From the NCBI GenBank assembly GCA_964035795.1, contig OZ038322.1, positions 23,456,359 through 23,520,358 of the forward strand: a stretch of 64,000 nucleotides of DNA, read 5' to 3'. Below, one piece after another: positions 52,401-64,000 of the stretch. Under the pieces are notes generated by a model. That model was not told where the DNA came from. It saw only the letters and a list, made by a program, of their open reading frames with translations, and made no database searches. The number at the start of each line of letters is the position of its first letter. Within the stretch, counting starts at the first letter, position 1. Both the position numbers and the translations under genes were made by a program. This DNA comes from Pterobdella sp. o SKG-2022 (Eukaryota > Annelida > Clitellata > Hirudinida > Piscicolidae).

Positions 52401-53900
52401 TTCAGCGGGTCTTGTTCGTTTGTTTCATGATTCAGCTTATGAGCCTCTTAAATTGATTTCGTTTGATGCTTGAACAACAGTTTCATTTTTCATTAGTTTC
52501 ATTTTAAATCTCAAAAGTTAACTAATTCGAGCAAGTAATAGATTTGTGCAAGCTATCATTTCTAAGTTTTATTTCAAAGAAATGCACAAGTAATTCAAGT
52601 TTTGTAAAGATAGTTGAATGCAAGTATGAATTTCCAAAGCTTAAATAGAATGTTTATGATACATGCACGAATGAAACTATAAATTTTCTTGAACGGTCTT
52701 TTTAGAGTGTTTAGGTGTATGTAAGTCTTAATTTTACTTCAACCAACCACAATGCTATTACATTCAACAGAATACCCCATATTTTATATGAATTTCGCTA
52801 AAGTAATTTATATATTCAAACTTAGTGAAAATATATGAATTGTTGTAAAAAGGACTGGTAGGTCTAAAAAAACTTGAGCACGAAACAGTGAAGAGTAAAA
52901 TATGAATTTTTTATAAAAAGATTAGGAATAAAATAGAATAAATATTAGAAACTTATAGCTAAACGAGAACTAATTAAGTTCAATGATAAATAAATGGCGA
53001 TTAACTTTTTATTCAATTGTTTTGAATTAAGTTTAGTTTTCATTGCGTGATGGAAAAGAATATTTTTCCCATGAATGTGGTTCTTCATAATACGCTTTCA
53101 AATAGTACCAAAGGTAATTTTAATCATTAACTTTTATTGCTTCAATATTCATTTTATATTTTATGAAAACTATGATGCAAGTTAAAATTCTTATCTTAAG
53201 TATTTTATCCACTTTTCCATTTTGTTGTTCAGAATTAATTAAAAAACGTTATATTCTATTTCTTTTAATTTTTTTTTGGAAGTTTTTTTGAAAGCTTTTG
53301 TTTTTACTTAACCACGCCAAATTGGAAGAAAAAAATGAGGATTTTTGCAACTCTATTTTTTAATAAGCATCATTTATAAGCTAATATATGAAATCTCAAA
53401 ATTACAACTTTTCTATTAGCAATTCATATTCTACCCTATAGATTTATGTAGCACTTTTTCTGCAGATGGGAATTTGTATCAGAACTATAAATTTTTCATT
53501 CCATGATAACTGAAGCTTACAAGCCATAAAAAGTGCCAAACAATGTATATTTTCATTTGTTAATATACGGAATTTTTTAAAGACAAGCTTAAATTTTGCT
53601 TGGAAAACTGTTCTTCAATAGAAATTATGACTCAGTGGTTTAAGTTATTTCAATTTAAAATCGCGACTTTTGTTTTTAGTTTTCAAAGTTGCATCAAAAT
53701 CAAATATACAAGTATTTCAATGAAAAGAGAATGCATCTTTCATCAATCATTAAAAATAGAAATTGGAATGTTACTGAATAAAATTGCTATTATACGCGAT
53801 ACTTCCAGAATGTAGGAAATTTTAAAAAGCAGTAATTATTGAATGTTTTTCAAATGTAAGCAAAACTGATAAAATATTATAAAACTTTATCTTTTTTTTT

Positions 53901-53909
53901 TATTTCCAG
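53901..53909 (+). promoter_or_regulatory. Splice acceptor upstream of the protocadherin start
   Basis: A run of T followed by ATTTCCAG ends at 53909, 52 bases before the start codon. The transcript therefore probably begins further upstream, or receives a spliced leader. Confidence 0.55.
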
Positions 53910-53939
53910 GTGTTTGGACGTCAGAACCTCAACAGATCA

Positions 53940-53986
53940 ATGCTAAACACTGATATATGAAATGCTTCAGAAAGACAAGTCAATAA
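53940..53986 (+). promoter_or_regulatory. Two short upstream ORFs at the protocadherin start
   Basis: An ATG at 53940 opens six codons and stops at 53958-53960. Another ATG at 53957 opens nine codons and stops at 53984-53986, overlapping the main ATG at 53962 in a different frame. They could lower translation of the main frame if they lie in the mature mRNA. Confidence 0.5.
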
Positions 53987-56900
53987 TAATAATATTTCTC
54001 TCACTCCTGGAAGTATGTCTACTGAGTGAAGCCAAAGAGATTGTGATAATTAGGTACCAGGTAGATGAGGAGGTTTCTGTGGGTTCCTTCATAGGCAACC
54101 TCATGGATGATTGGAATTTTCATAGAAAACATCCCAAAGAACTGTTGCAAAATCTTAATTTAGTACTTATAAATAAAAATGTGCCTTTTTTTGCTTTGAA
54201 AAAAGGAAAGTTGCAAGTAGTTAGCAGACTTGACAGAGAAGATTCTAAAATCAATTGCATGAATAAACTTGCTTGTGAAATTTCATTAAAGGTTGGAGTG
54301 CAAATAGGGAGAGATTTTGAAATGATTCAAGTAATAATTGAACTAGGGGACATCAACGACCACGAGCCAGTTTTCAACCAAACATCTGCTCATTTCTCCT
54401 TGAGTGAAGCCACACTGGTTAGTTCAAGTTTCTCTCTGCCTCAAGCCTTCGATCCAGATTCTCCCATACATGGCATCCAACGATACCATTTGAAATCTAA
54501 ACAGACAAGCGATAACAACTTCAAACTCATAATCGACACTAAAATGGACGGCACTCTTGATCCCAAACTTATGGTTGTAGAAATACTTGATCGAGAAACT
54601 AAAGACACTTATCACTTTACATTGTTCGCATGCGAAACAACAGTAGCGCCTAGGTGTGCCACTCTTCACTTTGTGGTCTTGATTAATGACGTCAATGATA
54701 ACAAACCGATTTTCAAACAACCTTCTTACAACGTTAATGTTAGCGAGAACTTCGAAACAGGGAAAACTATTTTGAAAGTTGAAGCCAGTGATGCCGATTT
54801 GGGAATGAATTCTAAGATTGAATTCTCACTTGCTAAAACGCCCAATCGTTTCTCTTACAATCGTTATTTTGTGCTCGATTCTGTTACAGGGAACTTAATG
54901 TTATCTGAAAAACTTGATAGAGAAAAAATTGAAGTTTTTGAAATTTTTGTCATTGCAAAAGACAAAGGAGGCAATAGTCTTATTAATGAAGTTCCAATCA
55001 CTGTTCGTGTTCTGGATGTTAATGACAACCCTCCTTCGATTGAAGTCACTAATATTTTTTCTGGAAGTATTTATAAGCATTTAAAAGAATTTAAAAACTA
55101 TGAACGAATTAAAAATGTTGTAAACTCAAATGTGTTTTCCCATTCGGCAAACAAAACACACAATAGAAACGGCATAGAGCTGAATAGAGCAAAAGACAAC
55201 AACCATTCAATTGAAGAAGTCCAGGCTATAAAGGTTGACGAACACGTACCTTTGAATACGTTCATTGCGCACGTGCGAGCATATGATGTCGACTCTGAAG
55301 GAATTACCAAAATACAATGTCATATTGACAACACTGATAACTTTGCCTTAATTGCAGATTCTACAGAACAATATTCCGCTATGGAGTACCAAGTCATCAC
55401 TAATCGCCTATTCGATGTTGAAGACATGATTTTTTCTGATCAATCACTCGTCTTCAACATATCAATCACATGTTCTGATAACCCGCCCCAAAGTGGCAAG
55501 AGTCTGAGTTCCGAAGCAACTTTCTACGTGATGATCGCAGATGTGAACGATTGGGTTCCTAGAGTGAAAGAAAAGAGTTTTCATATATCGAAATTTTCAA
55601 CACATTTGGAAACAAATGAAACGATTTTAAAGATTTCAGGTGTCGACGAAGATGCTTCTTTTGAGAACTCTAAATATTTTTTTTCGATTTTGAAAGAAGA
55701 TTGGTCCCTAGATGCAAACGTGCATGAAATATTCCAAATTGACGCATTCTCCGGAGAGTTGAGCATCAAAAAGTCTGAATTTGAAATGTCATCGCAGGTT
55801 TCAAACTATTTTGAGCACAATCTCCAAAAAACTCGGCGTGTTGATGGTTTGTTCAAAAATGGCGTCTTCACAGAGTCAAACAAATCAATTGATATAAATT
55901 TGATGATTTATAAATATTTAAATTTTATTTGTTTCCCAATAAAAATAACCGATACTGGAGTACCGCAACTCTTCAGCTTAGAAAACATCCATGTGACTTT
56001 CAATAACTCCCCAAAACCATCTAATTTACATTCAAATGAAGAGCCAACAGACAGTTTCATTTTTTCTTCCAGCTTGTACATTTTCAAAGTGAGAGAAGGA
56101 AGTTTCGATTTAAGTAAACCAATTGGAAAGATATTCATGCTTGAGAAGGGAAAAAGCTGCTTTGATAGAAATGTGTTGCTTCACATCACTTTCCAAATGA
56201 TTAATGATGCTTCGGCACCTTTCCTAATAAATAAAACTACTGGATATATTTATTCAAAAAGTATTTTAGATCGAGAAGAAAAGTCGAATTACATGTTTTT
56301 AGTGGAAGTTGAGTTGAAAAGAAATTCAAATTACCAAGATTTTAAACTTACAGAAATGCCAAACGCAACAAAAGTGGTGCCTGTGATAGTAATGATCCTT
56401 GACCAAAACGATAATTTTCCATTCATTTCTAACGTCGTTCTTTATAAATTCGTTAACAACAGTAAAACTATTTTTCCAGTTAGAAAATCAAAACAGCAAC
56501 AAGCTCACTTTTTCAGTATTGTTTTTGTTCCGCCTAAAATTTACTCGAATTTTCCGCTTTTAAAAGTAATTGCACTAGATTATGATGATGGGGAAAATTC
56601 TAGAATTTCGTTCAACCTATCACGCAATTATTTTGATTTTTCTTTCCGCAACATTTCCAACATAAATGAAACTGGTTTAAGTGAAATTGAAATGAAGGAT
56701 TATGGAAAGAGTTTAAATTTTTTCTTAAACTCTATAAATCCATTTTTTTACATAAACTCAAAAACTGGTATCTTATATTTTAAATTCAAACCGAAAAATA
56801 ATCTTTTATCAAATTTAAGCCTGTTTGAAAAAATTTGTAAACGCAAAGGTTTGAGCGAAAAGCAAGTCAATACAAGCACACACAGTTTCAATGGTCACGA

Positions 56901-59900
56901 TGAAGACTATGAGAATTCAAGCGATTTTGATATTTTTCTAAACAACTTTGCCTGTGAACCTTTGTACCAAGAAATGATTAAATATACATTTAAAAATCCT
57001 ATACGTTTAGAAATAACAGTTAAAGACGAAGGAATTAATCCAAAAGAATCGCTTCTGCATCTTTGTTTGGTTCTCAATTACACCGATGAAACAAACGAAA
57101 TTTTAAGAAGTGATTTTCTTCTGCGAAATCTTACAAAAAATGAAAGGAAATGGATAGAAAATTTTGACAAGTGGCCTTCAACGGATGAGGGGGTCTATGA
57201 GTGGAAAAAGTATTCACGTTCAGGGTCTAAGGAACATTCAAGTTTTCTTTTAGGATTTAATGAACTTAATTTTTTTATTTTAACTGGTGTGGTATTCTTT
57301 TTAATTCTTTCATGTTTCACTTTACTGATAGGTGCATTCTTAAAACTAAATCAGAAGCCAAAAAGCAAGAGGCATAAAACACAACAAAATTGTTCTAAAG
57401 AACATAGAGAATTGACATTGTTTAAAAGCTCAATAAAAAATGAACAATTGTCTGCAGACCCTCAAGCCGATAATTCACGTTTTTGCAGTCTCCAAAGTGC
57501 TATCAAAAAAAACTACAGCAATACGTATGACGTAAAGAAAAATAGTTTAGAAAGTGACCAAGAAAACAAAAAAATGTGTCTAAAACAAAAAACATCTCCT
57601 TACTTTCCAGTTTTGTCTTTTCAAAATACTTTCCCAAATACCGCTGTCGTGAATAGTATTGTTTATGGCAACGAATACATCAGTAAACACATAAATAACT
57701 TTAATTATTCAGAAACTCCCTCGAAGATCAACCAGAACAAAGAGAAAATTTTGATTCCTAATTATAAAACTTTGAGCTTTTTAGATATTAAAAGTAACTT
57801 GAAAAAAAGTCTGAATGGTGATCTGGAAAATAACAAGAATAAAGTATTAAAAATGTGCTTCGACCAACCAATCAATCAACAATCTTTCAATAATGATGCT
57901 TCTTTTATGAATGACCCTTTTATTAACTTGCACCAAAAACTACAGCATAATAATCTCCTAGATACGAGCCAAAGGCACAGAATATCCTATGATATAGGGG
58001 ACTCATTGCATAAACCACCTCATATCAGCGACGAACTTCTGAAAAATGAACAAGTGAGATGTCTAATGTCTTTATAAATTTAAATTCGTTATGGGTTTGT
58101 GTGTGATGTTTAACCATAGAATTGCTGCAAGTTTTTGAATGTGTATAACTTCATAATTTGAAAATCATAAAAATTTAAATATTTGAGTTTTTTATTTTGA
58201 CGAAGCTTTTAGATATATTCTATCTCATCATCAGGTAACAAATGGATATATTTCAAATAAGATGCTTTTCAACGTTAAGCCGTGGATAGCGCTAAAATTT
58301 AAAAAGAATGAAATATATAAACTAAAGTGAAAAATTTGATTTTTAAACTTGGAAACAATGTACTTTTTGATGATAAACTCTAAATAATGTGAAAACAAAC
58401 GTTTCAAGATAATGACTAGCTAACAGTTATTAATTGTGGAGTATAGTACCTAAAGAGTTACGATTATATTAATGTAGAGTGGAAAAATTCATCAATAAGG
58501 CATTTTAAGCGTCAAATTTTATTGAATTTCCATAAAAGTTTCAGTTTTCCAAGCTTATACAACGTTTGATTTTAATCTTCCAACTAATGAAACCTTGAAT
58601 TAAAAGTTTCACCTTCGACAATATTAAATAAATAAACAAAATTAGCGAGCCTCTAACCAGTCCATAATCATGTCAATTTAAATTAATTAAATTTTCATTC
58701 TATTCCTTTTAAATTTAACTGATAAAATGTTTGATTTTAATAGAACTTAAATAAGACAAATTCTATATAGGACCTATTGTAATCGACAAAAGCGTAACCA
58801 AGTCTTTTTTGAGCTTATGGCTAAGTTTTACGGCACTACCAAACTTTAAATATCAAATCATTTTTTTTTCACCGCAAGTACTAAGCACTTTAATCTAAAC
58901 TTGTCTTTCAACCTTTATAAAGACATGATTATCATGCATTCTAGTATAGAGCTAGGCTTTCAAAGCTTTGTAGCGAAAAAAAAATTTTTCACAGAACTCT
59001 CGATCTATTTTGCAGGTCAGAGATAAAATTTCACGGAGAGTTGTCAACAAATAAATTGAAACAAATGGTTGAGTTTACAAATAGTATTATAAGATTTCAA
59101 GGTCCATAAATTTAAAGTTTAATGAAAAACTCAACATTTATCATCCGGCCGAAAAATGTTTTAAAGAAAAATTAGAAAATCAGTAATATTTCAGTTCTAA
59201 CTAATTTTTCAGCGCCACATAAACAAGTTTTAAATTCATTTACGCTGGAGAAATAAATCTTCTTACTAGTTGCCAACTTAAAATCCTAAGGTCAAAACCT
59301 TAAACAAACACAATTTTTATTACACTATTTTCCATCATAAGCACTTACTCTCCAATAAACAATATATATCACAACTGCAATGTGTATCAAGCGCTAGAAA
59401 AATATTTACCAGTTGATGAGGTTAATTTAGATATAAATTAATTTTTAAATGTATATAGGTTGTTTTTCAAAATAAATTCCTATTCAAATAAAATAACAAA
59501 ATGGTTTTTGTTTACTTAAAAAACTGTTTCAGAAGCAGCAGAAAAACACTCAAAAAAATTCTTTCACTTGAGTTTAAAAATTTATCAACCTTAACTTTGA
59601 ATGAAAAACTTTAATTAAAAATTTATATTTATTTTTAGTAGAAACTAAGCTCTTCTTTGCGTTTTTTTCCACAATAATATCTCTTTCAAATTCAAAAAAC
59701 AACCAAAGCTTTTTCATTATTCAAATAAAAATACAAATAATGGAAAAAGATTTTTTTTAGCGTGTTGAATTTTTTGGAATGATGAGAATGAAAGTAATTT
59801 CCATTTACCTTGTAGTGATACATCTGGTTGATAGTTTTTTCATGCGAGATTTGAAATTAGAATATATCTAGTGAGTTTGTTCGTGTTTCCATTATTTTGT

Positions 59901-60943
59901 TTGTTCTTCAAAAAGACATAAAAATTTTTTCTGTTTTTTATTCAAAAAGCTTCATCTAAAAAGTTATGATGCTTTTTATATTTTTTTCTCAAAAAAGTTA
60001 TTCAAGATTTTTTTTATTTGAAAAGTTTGTTACTTGAAGAAAAAATTAATAAATGGCAACCATTTGTTTAATTATTTCTCATTATTTCCTCTAGTCATTA
60101 GAATGGGCACCTATGAATTCAATCCACGCAAAGAGGCATAGTTTGTTCAACGCAAGTTCCCCTATCAATAAAATGGGAGTGATGCCACTTCAGAATAACT
60201 TTGAAAATGTTGATATCTCAAACAATGTTACAATTATGAAACCTCACATTGACCTTAATGGCAACAAATGGAATTCTAACAATAATAATTTTTTTGTTAA
60301 TCAACAATGTAACACCCACAATCTAAATAACTCTGCGAAGAATTTAGTTAACTTGAAGGAATGCAGAAAGTTAATTAACACACGCACGTCATGTAGCAAA
60401 GTCCCGGATGTTTGTCCTAGTCAGACCAGCGAAGTTTTAATTAATACAGTGACCAAACCTTCGAATTTCGACACCATGAATAACACCAATGATAACTTCA
60501 CAACTTCTCAAATAAAGCTCATGAACTTTAATATAATTTCGCAACCACAGAAAATAATTAAGAAACAAGTCATCGACCCACCAAGCAACTTATCCATTGT
60601 CGCTTCTCCTTCTAATAGAAAGGAAAAAAAGTTTTTTAAACAAGATGACGATGAGAGTAAGATCAAAGAGGTTTTATCTGCTTTTCCGGCTAATAAAAAG
60701 TCTTATAATCACAGTTCCTTCGCCAACTTCAATATAAAAAACATCGCCTATTACAAGGATTTTCCTAATGATTTTAGTGATAATAATACTTGTGACATTA
60801 AGCTTGAGGATAGAAAAAAGAATGAAAGAAACACTGAACAAAATACCGCATGTATTAAATCCTCACACATCACAAGAGCACAAAATTGCGAGGTTGATGT
60901 CATTGTTATGGCTAAAAAAGCTAAAGAAACTACAATCAAATAA
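53962..60943 (+). CDS. Protocadherin (delta-type layout), two coding exons
   Basis: Exon 1, 53962-58053, gives 1,364 residues. Exon 2, 60095-60943, adds 282, for 1,646 aa. The intron (GTGAGA..CTCTAG) is phase 0. Residues 1-24 look like a signal peptide. About seven cadherin repeats follow, marked by calcium-binding linkers GDINDHEP (about 129), NDVNDNKP (about 241), LDVNDNPP (about 350), ADVNDW (about 525) and LDQNDN (about 812), and by LDRE motifs in repeats 1, 2, 3 and 6. Repeats 4, 5 and 7 have weakened linkers. One membrane segment (FFILTGVVFFLILSCFTLLI, about 1103-1122) precedes a Lys-rich stop-transfer stretch and a 517-residue polar, Asn-rich tail. Such proteins are calcium-dependent homophilic adhesion receptors at the cell surface. 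An in-frame stop at 53944 fixes the first Met as 53962. If the intron is retained, the protein ends VRCLMSL at 58077 with a shorter tail. Confidence 0.92.
58054..60094 (+). other. Protocadherin intron, AT-rich
   Basis: This is 2,041 bp between donor GTGAGA and acceptor TTTCCTCTAG. It holds a relic motif at 58199-58240 and AT-rich sequence without other recognisable features. Confidence 0.7.
58199..58240 (-). repeat. Dispersed motif with a hammerhead-like core
   Basis: The minus strand reads TTACCTGATGATG, a small hairpin AGATA-GAATA-TATCT, then AAAAGCTTCGTC. CTGATGA followed by a stem and a GAAA-like box is the arrangement of hammerhead ribozyme motifs carried by Penelope-like elements and some retrozymes. 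The GAAA box is degraded to AAAA here and pairing of the other stems is unclear. It is probably a relic, with related copies at 31871 and 42328. Confidence 0.35.
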
Positions 60944-63900
60944 AGACATTTGAAAACTCCCCTAAACACCTTTTAAAGACTTACACGTCACCCTTTCATG
61001 CATATTTTTATTGACTTAACTGTTGCAACTACGTCAGTCACCCTATGTTTTGGAGCAGGCATTTTCAACCACAAATGATTCTCAACACTGATTCTAAACG
61101 TTAAGAACCAAATTTTTTCACGAGTTTTTTGTGTCTTAAAGTTTTTTTTTATTTTTACTTATTTAAATTGTTTTTTCTTTCAAATGTGACTGAAGAAACA
61201 AAATGAAGGCGATCTAGCACGTGTGCATGCGGTCTTCCGAATCATAAGCTTGCGGTGAAGTTCTAATCAATGCTTAATAAATGAGGTGAATTTCTATCAA
61301 AGTATACTTTAGATTCTAGCATGCTTCTTAAAACGAGACTTTTACTTGAAGGTTTCATTGCATTTAGGGCAATTATGAGACATATCGCAGTTTTTCGCAT
61401 TTGGATATTATTGAATCATTAGTCTAAAAATTAAGAACTTTCATAAAGCTCTATTCTGTTGGTTCAAAAAGTTTTCAAATAATAATTGTAAAAATTTCAT
61501 GATGAAACACATACTGATCAACTTTGAATACATTTTTAGTTTAGTAGTTATATAATAAAAGTTCAAAAGTACATTACAAGCTTAAAATTCGGAAAAACCG
61601 CATGCACGAGGCTACTGTTTTTTGGTTCTCTAGCCGCTTGCATTTAACATAGAATTCTGATATGTTTTTTAGATTTCACATAAGTTTTATTTTTTGTTTT
61701 AAATCATAAAAAATTTCAAGTTTTATTTTTAACAACTTTGAAGAATAAAAATGTTTTGTTTCAAAAGTGCCTTCTTTTAAATTAAAATTCCTTTACTTTT
61801 TTGGAGTTGCAAAAGTGGAAATAATATTAAAAATAACAGGTAAGATTCTGTGTTTTAAAGAACTTTTCAAATTTCAGTTTTCATGCTTATAAAAAACAAC
61901 ATCTAAGCAAAATAGCTGCAAAAACTAATGATCTGCATTACGACTTCAGACTTGAAAAAACCAATTGAATTTCAAAATATTTCAAGCTCAACTATAAAAA
62001 ATTGAAAAAATAGCCCATTGATTGAAAGATATTGAAAAATTTTTTTGATATATTTACAAAAATTGCTGTTTGAAACGAATAAATAATTTTAAATGTGGTT
62101 ATCTACGAGAAACAAAATGAAGTCTGCACACCTACTTAAGGATTAGATAAGACTTAAAAATTTGAAAACAATTAATGCATTCAAACCATTATTCAAATAA
62201 AGTAATTTTTTGAAAGTTTATTGTTTATTTGGTTTTATAACTAGATTATCAAAATAACAAGTTCACTACAATACGCCAAAAATCTAGTGAACCAAGAAAA
62301 TAGTTGGTTTAACAGATAACTAGTATAGTTTTTTAAAGATACTGATTGTACCGAAGAAACTCGAAAATTTTTTATTTTAAAAAAAATTTAATCTTTCAAG
62401 GTCTGTCAAAAAAATAACCGAAAACTTTTCCAGTTTCGAGTAGGAAAATATTTTACAGTGAAGTTTTGATACATTAGTTAATGTTTACAAGTATCTATTT
62501 TTAATAAGTACATAATTTCCAAAAAAATTTTTAGCTATTTTAGTCTCACAATTTATCATTAGTTTATATTTTTCACATATAAAAATGCTCAAAACAAACA
62601 GTTAAAATTTAAAACCAAATATTAATCAACTGAAAAGCAATGACCCTATTAAAAAGTTATGTGCATAATTTTGTCTTAAGGACTCTCGCATGTTACCTTA
62701 GTTTTAGACAACCACTTTAAAATTTATATAACCCTGAATAATTCATTCTTTTGATAATTTTTAATTTCATAAAATATGAGGCAATAATGTGAAAAACTAA
62801 TAAAACAAAATATTACAGCCTTCACAATTGAGTTGACCAAAAAAATTTACATGAATAAAACTAAAATTTTTTTGTATACATATCAGTTAATAATGTAAAC
62901 AGTCAAAAACTGACTTGAAAATCAAAACGACGGAAAAGATGAAGAAATAGTGTCTGAAGGACTCAGCCTCTTTCCTTGCACCCATTTTATTGTTATTACT
63001 TGTAATAAACCAATCAAAAGTTGACTCTCAATTTTCTTGTTCTATGTGCAAGTTCACGGCAAGACATTAAACTAACAATAAAGAATAATTTATATTTTCA
63101 ATAAATATTTCTTGTGAAAACCTACTGAAAGATTTATTTTATTGAAGTGTTAAATTTCAAAGTAACTAATATACTTATATGATTATCAAATTAGTGGCAA
63201 AAATTTCATAAAAGCATTTAAGTTTATATCTAGGGTATTTGATTGCAAGACGAGTGATCTTACAGCACTTTTAAAATTTCACAACTATTTAAAATACCTC
63301 CTTTCAAGTCTCATCCAAATTTTCAAAAATTGATTTGTTTAAGAACTTGAATGTTGCATAAAAGTATATTTTGCTTTTCAGAATTGTTTCTCAAATAAAC
63401 CAAAATGGAGGTTGATATTTTCAAAAAGCTTCATTTCAAATAGGAGTTAATAGCAGTTTTTAAAATTAGATTTTTTCATAAAAGATGTCCGAAGATTTCT
63501 AAAATTTCAATTTAAAAATTTTCTGATGAAAAATCAACTTGAATTTTGTCTAACTTCAACTTTTAAGAATCAATTTTTAAAAAAAAATGTTAATTTGATT
63601 AGTTTCTATTGAATAATGATAAGGTTTTATCTAAGGTATATTTTAGCTCAAGTTCAGATAAATGAGTTTTTAAAAAAGTTCTCTTAAGTTGAAGTTATAT
63701 TACGAAACTCAAGTTTGAGCAGCATGATCTATTTTCAATTACTATTACAAATGTTTCGAAAGATATATTGACCTATGCTAGATCAAAAACGCAGTTCTTA
63801 TATTTTAGGCGTTCGATTTTTAGATTTCGAAAGATTTGTTTTTATAAAATCAAAAAAAGCGGGCAATAAATTTATAAAATAATTTTAGTTTTCACAAAAA

Positions 63901-64000
63901 ATTAACTTATTACTATGACAAATTTGACTAATCTCTCATCTTAATTCGACTACAAACGCATGTGAACTGTGAAATATCTAATTACTATATGACGTAGTGA
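60944..64000. other. Downstream AT-rich DNA
   Basis: This follows the protocadherin stop. AATAAA at 61276-61281 is a possible poly(A) signal. A short inverted repeat, GTGCATGCGG (about 61,223) against CCGCATGCAC (about 61,598), is the only structure noticed. No reading frame with a recognisable domain is seen to the window end. Confidence 0.55.

Larger units (their letters stand above)
31103..53909. other. Gene-poor 22.8-kb AT-rich region
   Basis: No reading frame here has a recognisable domain, and most are shorter than 95 codons with the composition of the surrounding AT-rich DNA. The repeats listed separately are the main content: SINE copies at 33371, 40264 and 43240, a foldback element at 42284, a microsatellite at 41149 and a possible second SINE at 37688. 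An Asp/Gly/Glu-rich open stretch (GAT/GGT repeats) spans about 35,813-35,961. Slightly GC-richer patches without known homology lie near 47,745-47,935 and 52,195-52,290. The right end may be a 5' intron of the protocadherin gene, because a splice acceptor precedes its start. Confidence 0.6.

Noticed and set aside
54424..56138. Minus-strand open frames inside the protocadherin exon
   Set aside because: They are shadows of the strongly supported coding frame on the plus strand.

Overview
The window is nuclear DNA from an AT-rich animal. The genes are split by spliceosomal introns with GT..AG borders, several only 54-60 nt long. The contents are typical of metazoans: an ARL8 GTPase, a TMEM115 Golgi protein, a seven-ectodomain protocadherin, a non-LTR retrotransposon relic and tRNA-derived SINEs. 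A bilaterian invertebrate fits best. A flatworm-like genome is one possibility, but no diagnostic marker settles the lineage.

Positions 1 to about 17,930 are one continuous satellite array of a 474-bp unit: 37 full copies and one broken copy. It runs off the left edge of the window. Most of the array is nearly identical, while the right-hand units are more diverged and locally dimeric. One GC-richer, exon-like patch (about 18,083-18,240) sits just beyond the array, followed by AT-rich DNA.

Three plus-strand genes lie at 20.7-31.1 kb. The first is ARL8 (six exons, 185 aa by my splice model), a lysosome-positioning small GTPase. A decayed LINE lies antisense in its second intron. The second is an unrecognised three-exon gene for a hydrophilic, Pro/Tyr/Asn-rich 666-aa protein. 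The third is TMEM115 (three exons, 333 aa), a rhomboid-like Golgi membrane protein. No functional link among the three is evident.

From 31.1 to 53.9 kb there is no convincing coding sequence. This stretch holds a tRNA-Ile-like SINE family in three copies, a 187-bp near-palindromic foldback element, a (ACT)19 microsatellite and scattered AT-rich DNA. It may be upstream intergenic DNA or a large 5' intron of the next gene.

From 53.9 to 60.9 kb lies a protocadherin gene. One 4.1-kb exon encodes the signal peptide, about seven cadherin repeats, the membrane segment and part of the tail. A second exon 2 kb downstream adds 282 residues of cytoplasmic tail. The last 3 kb is AT-rich with nothing recognised.

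All gene models come from reading frames, splice-site consensus and remembered family sequences. No alignment or transcript evidence was available.
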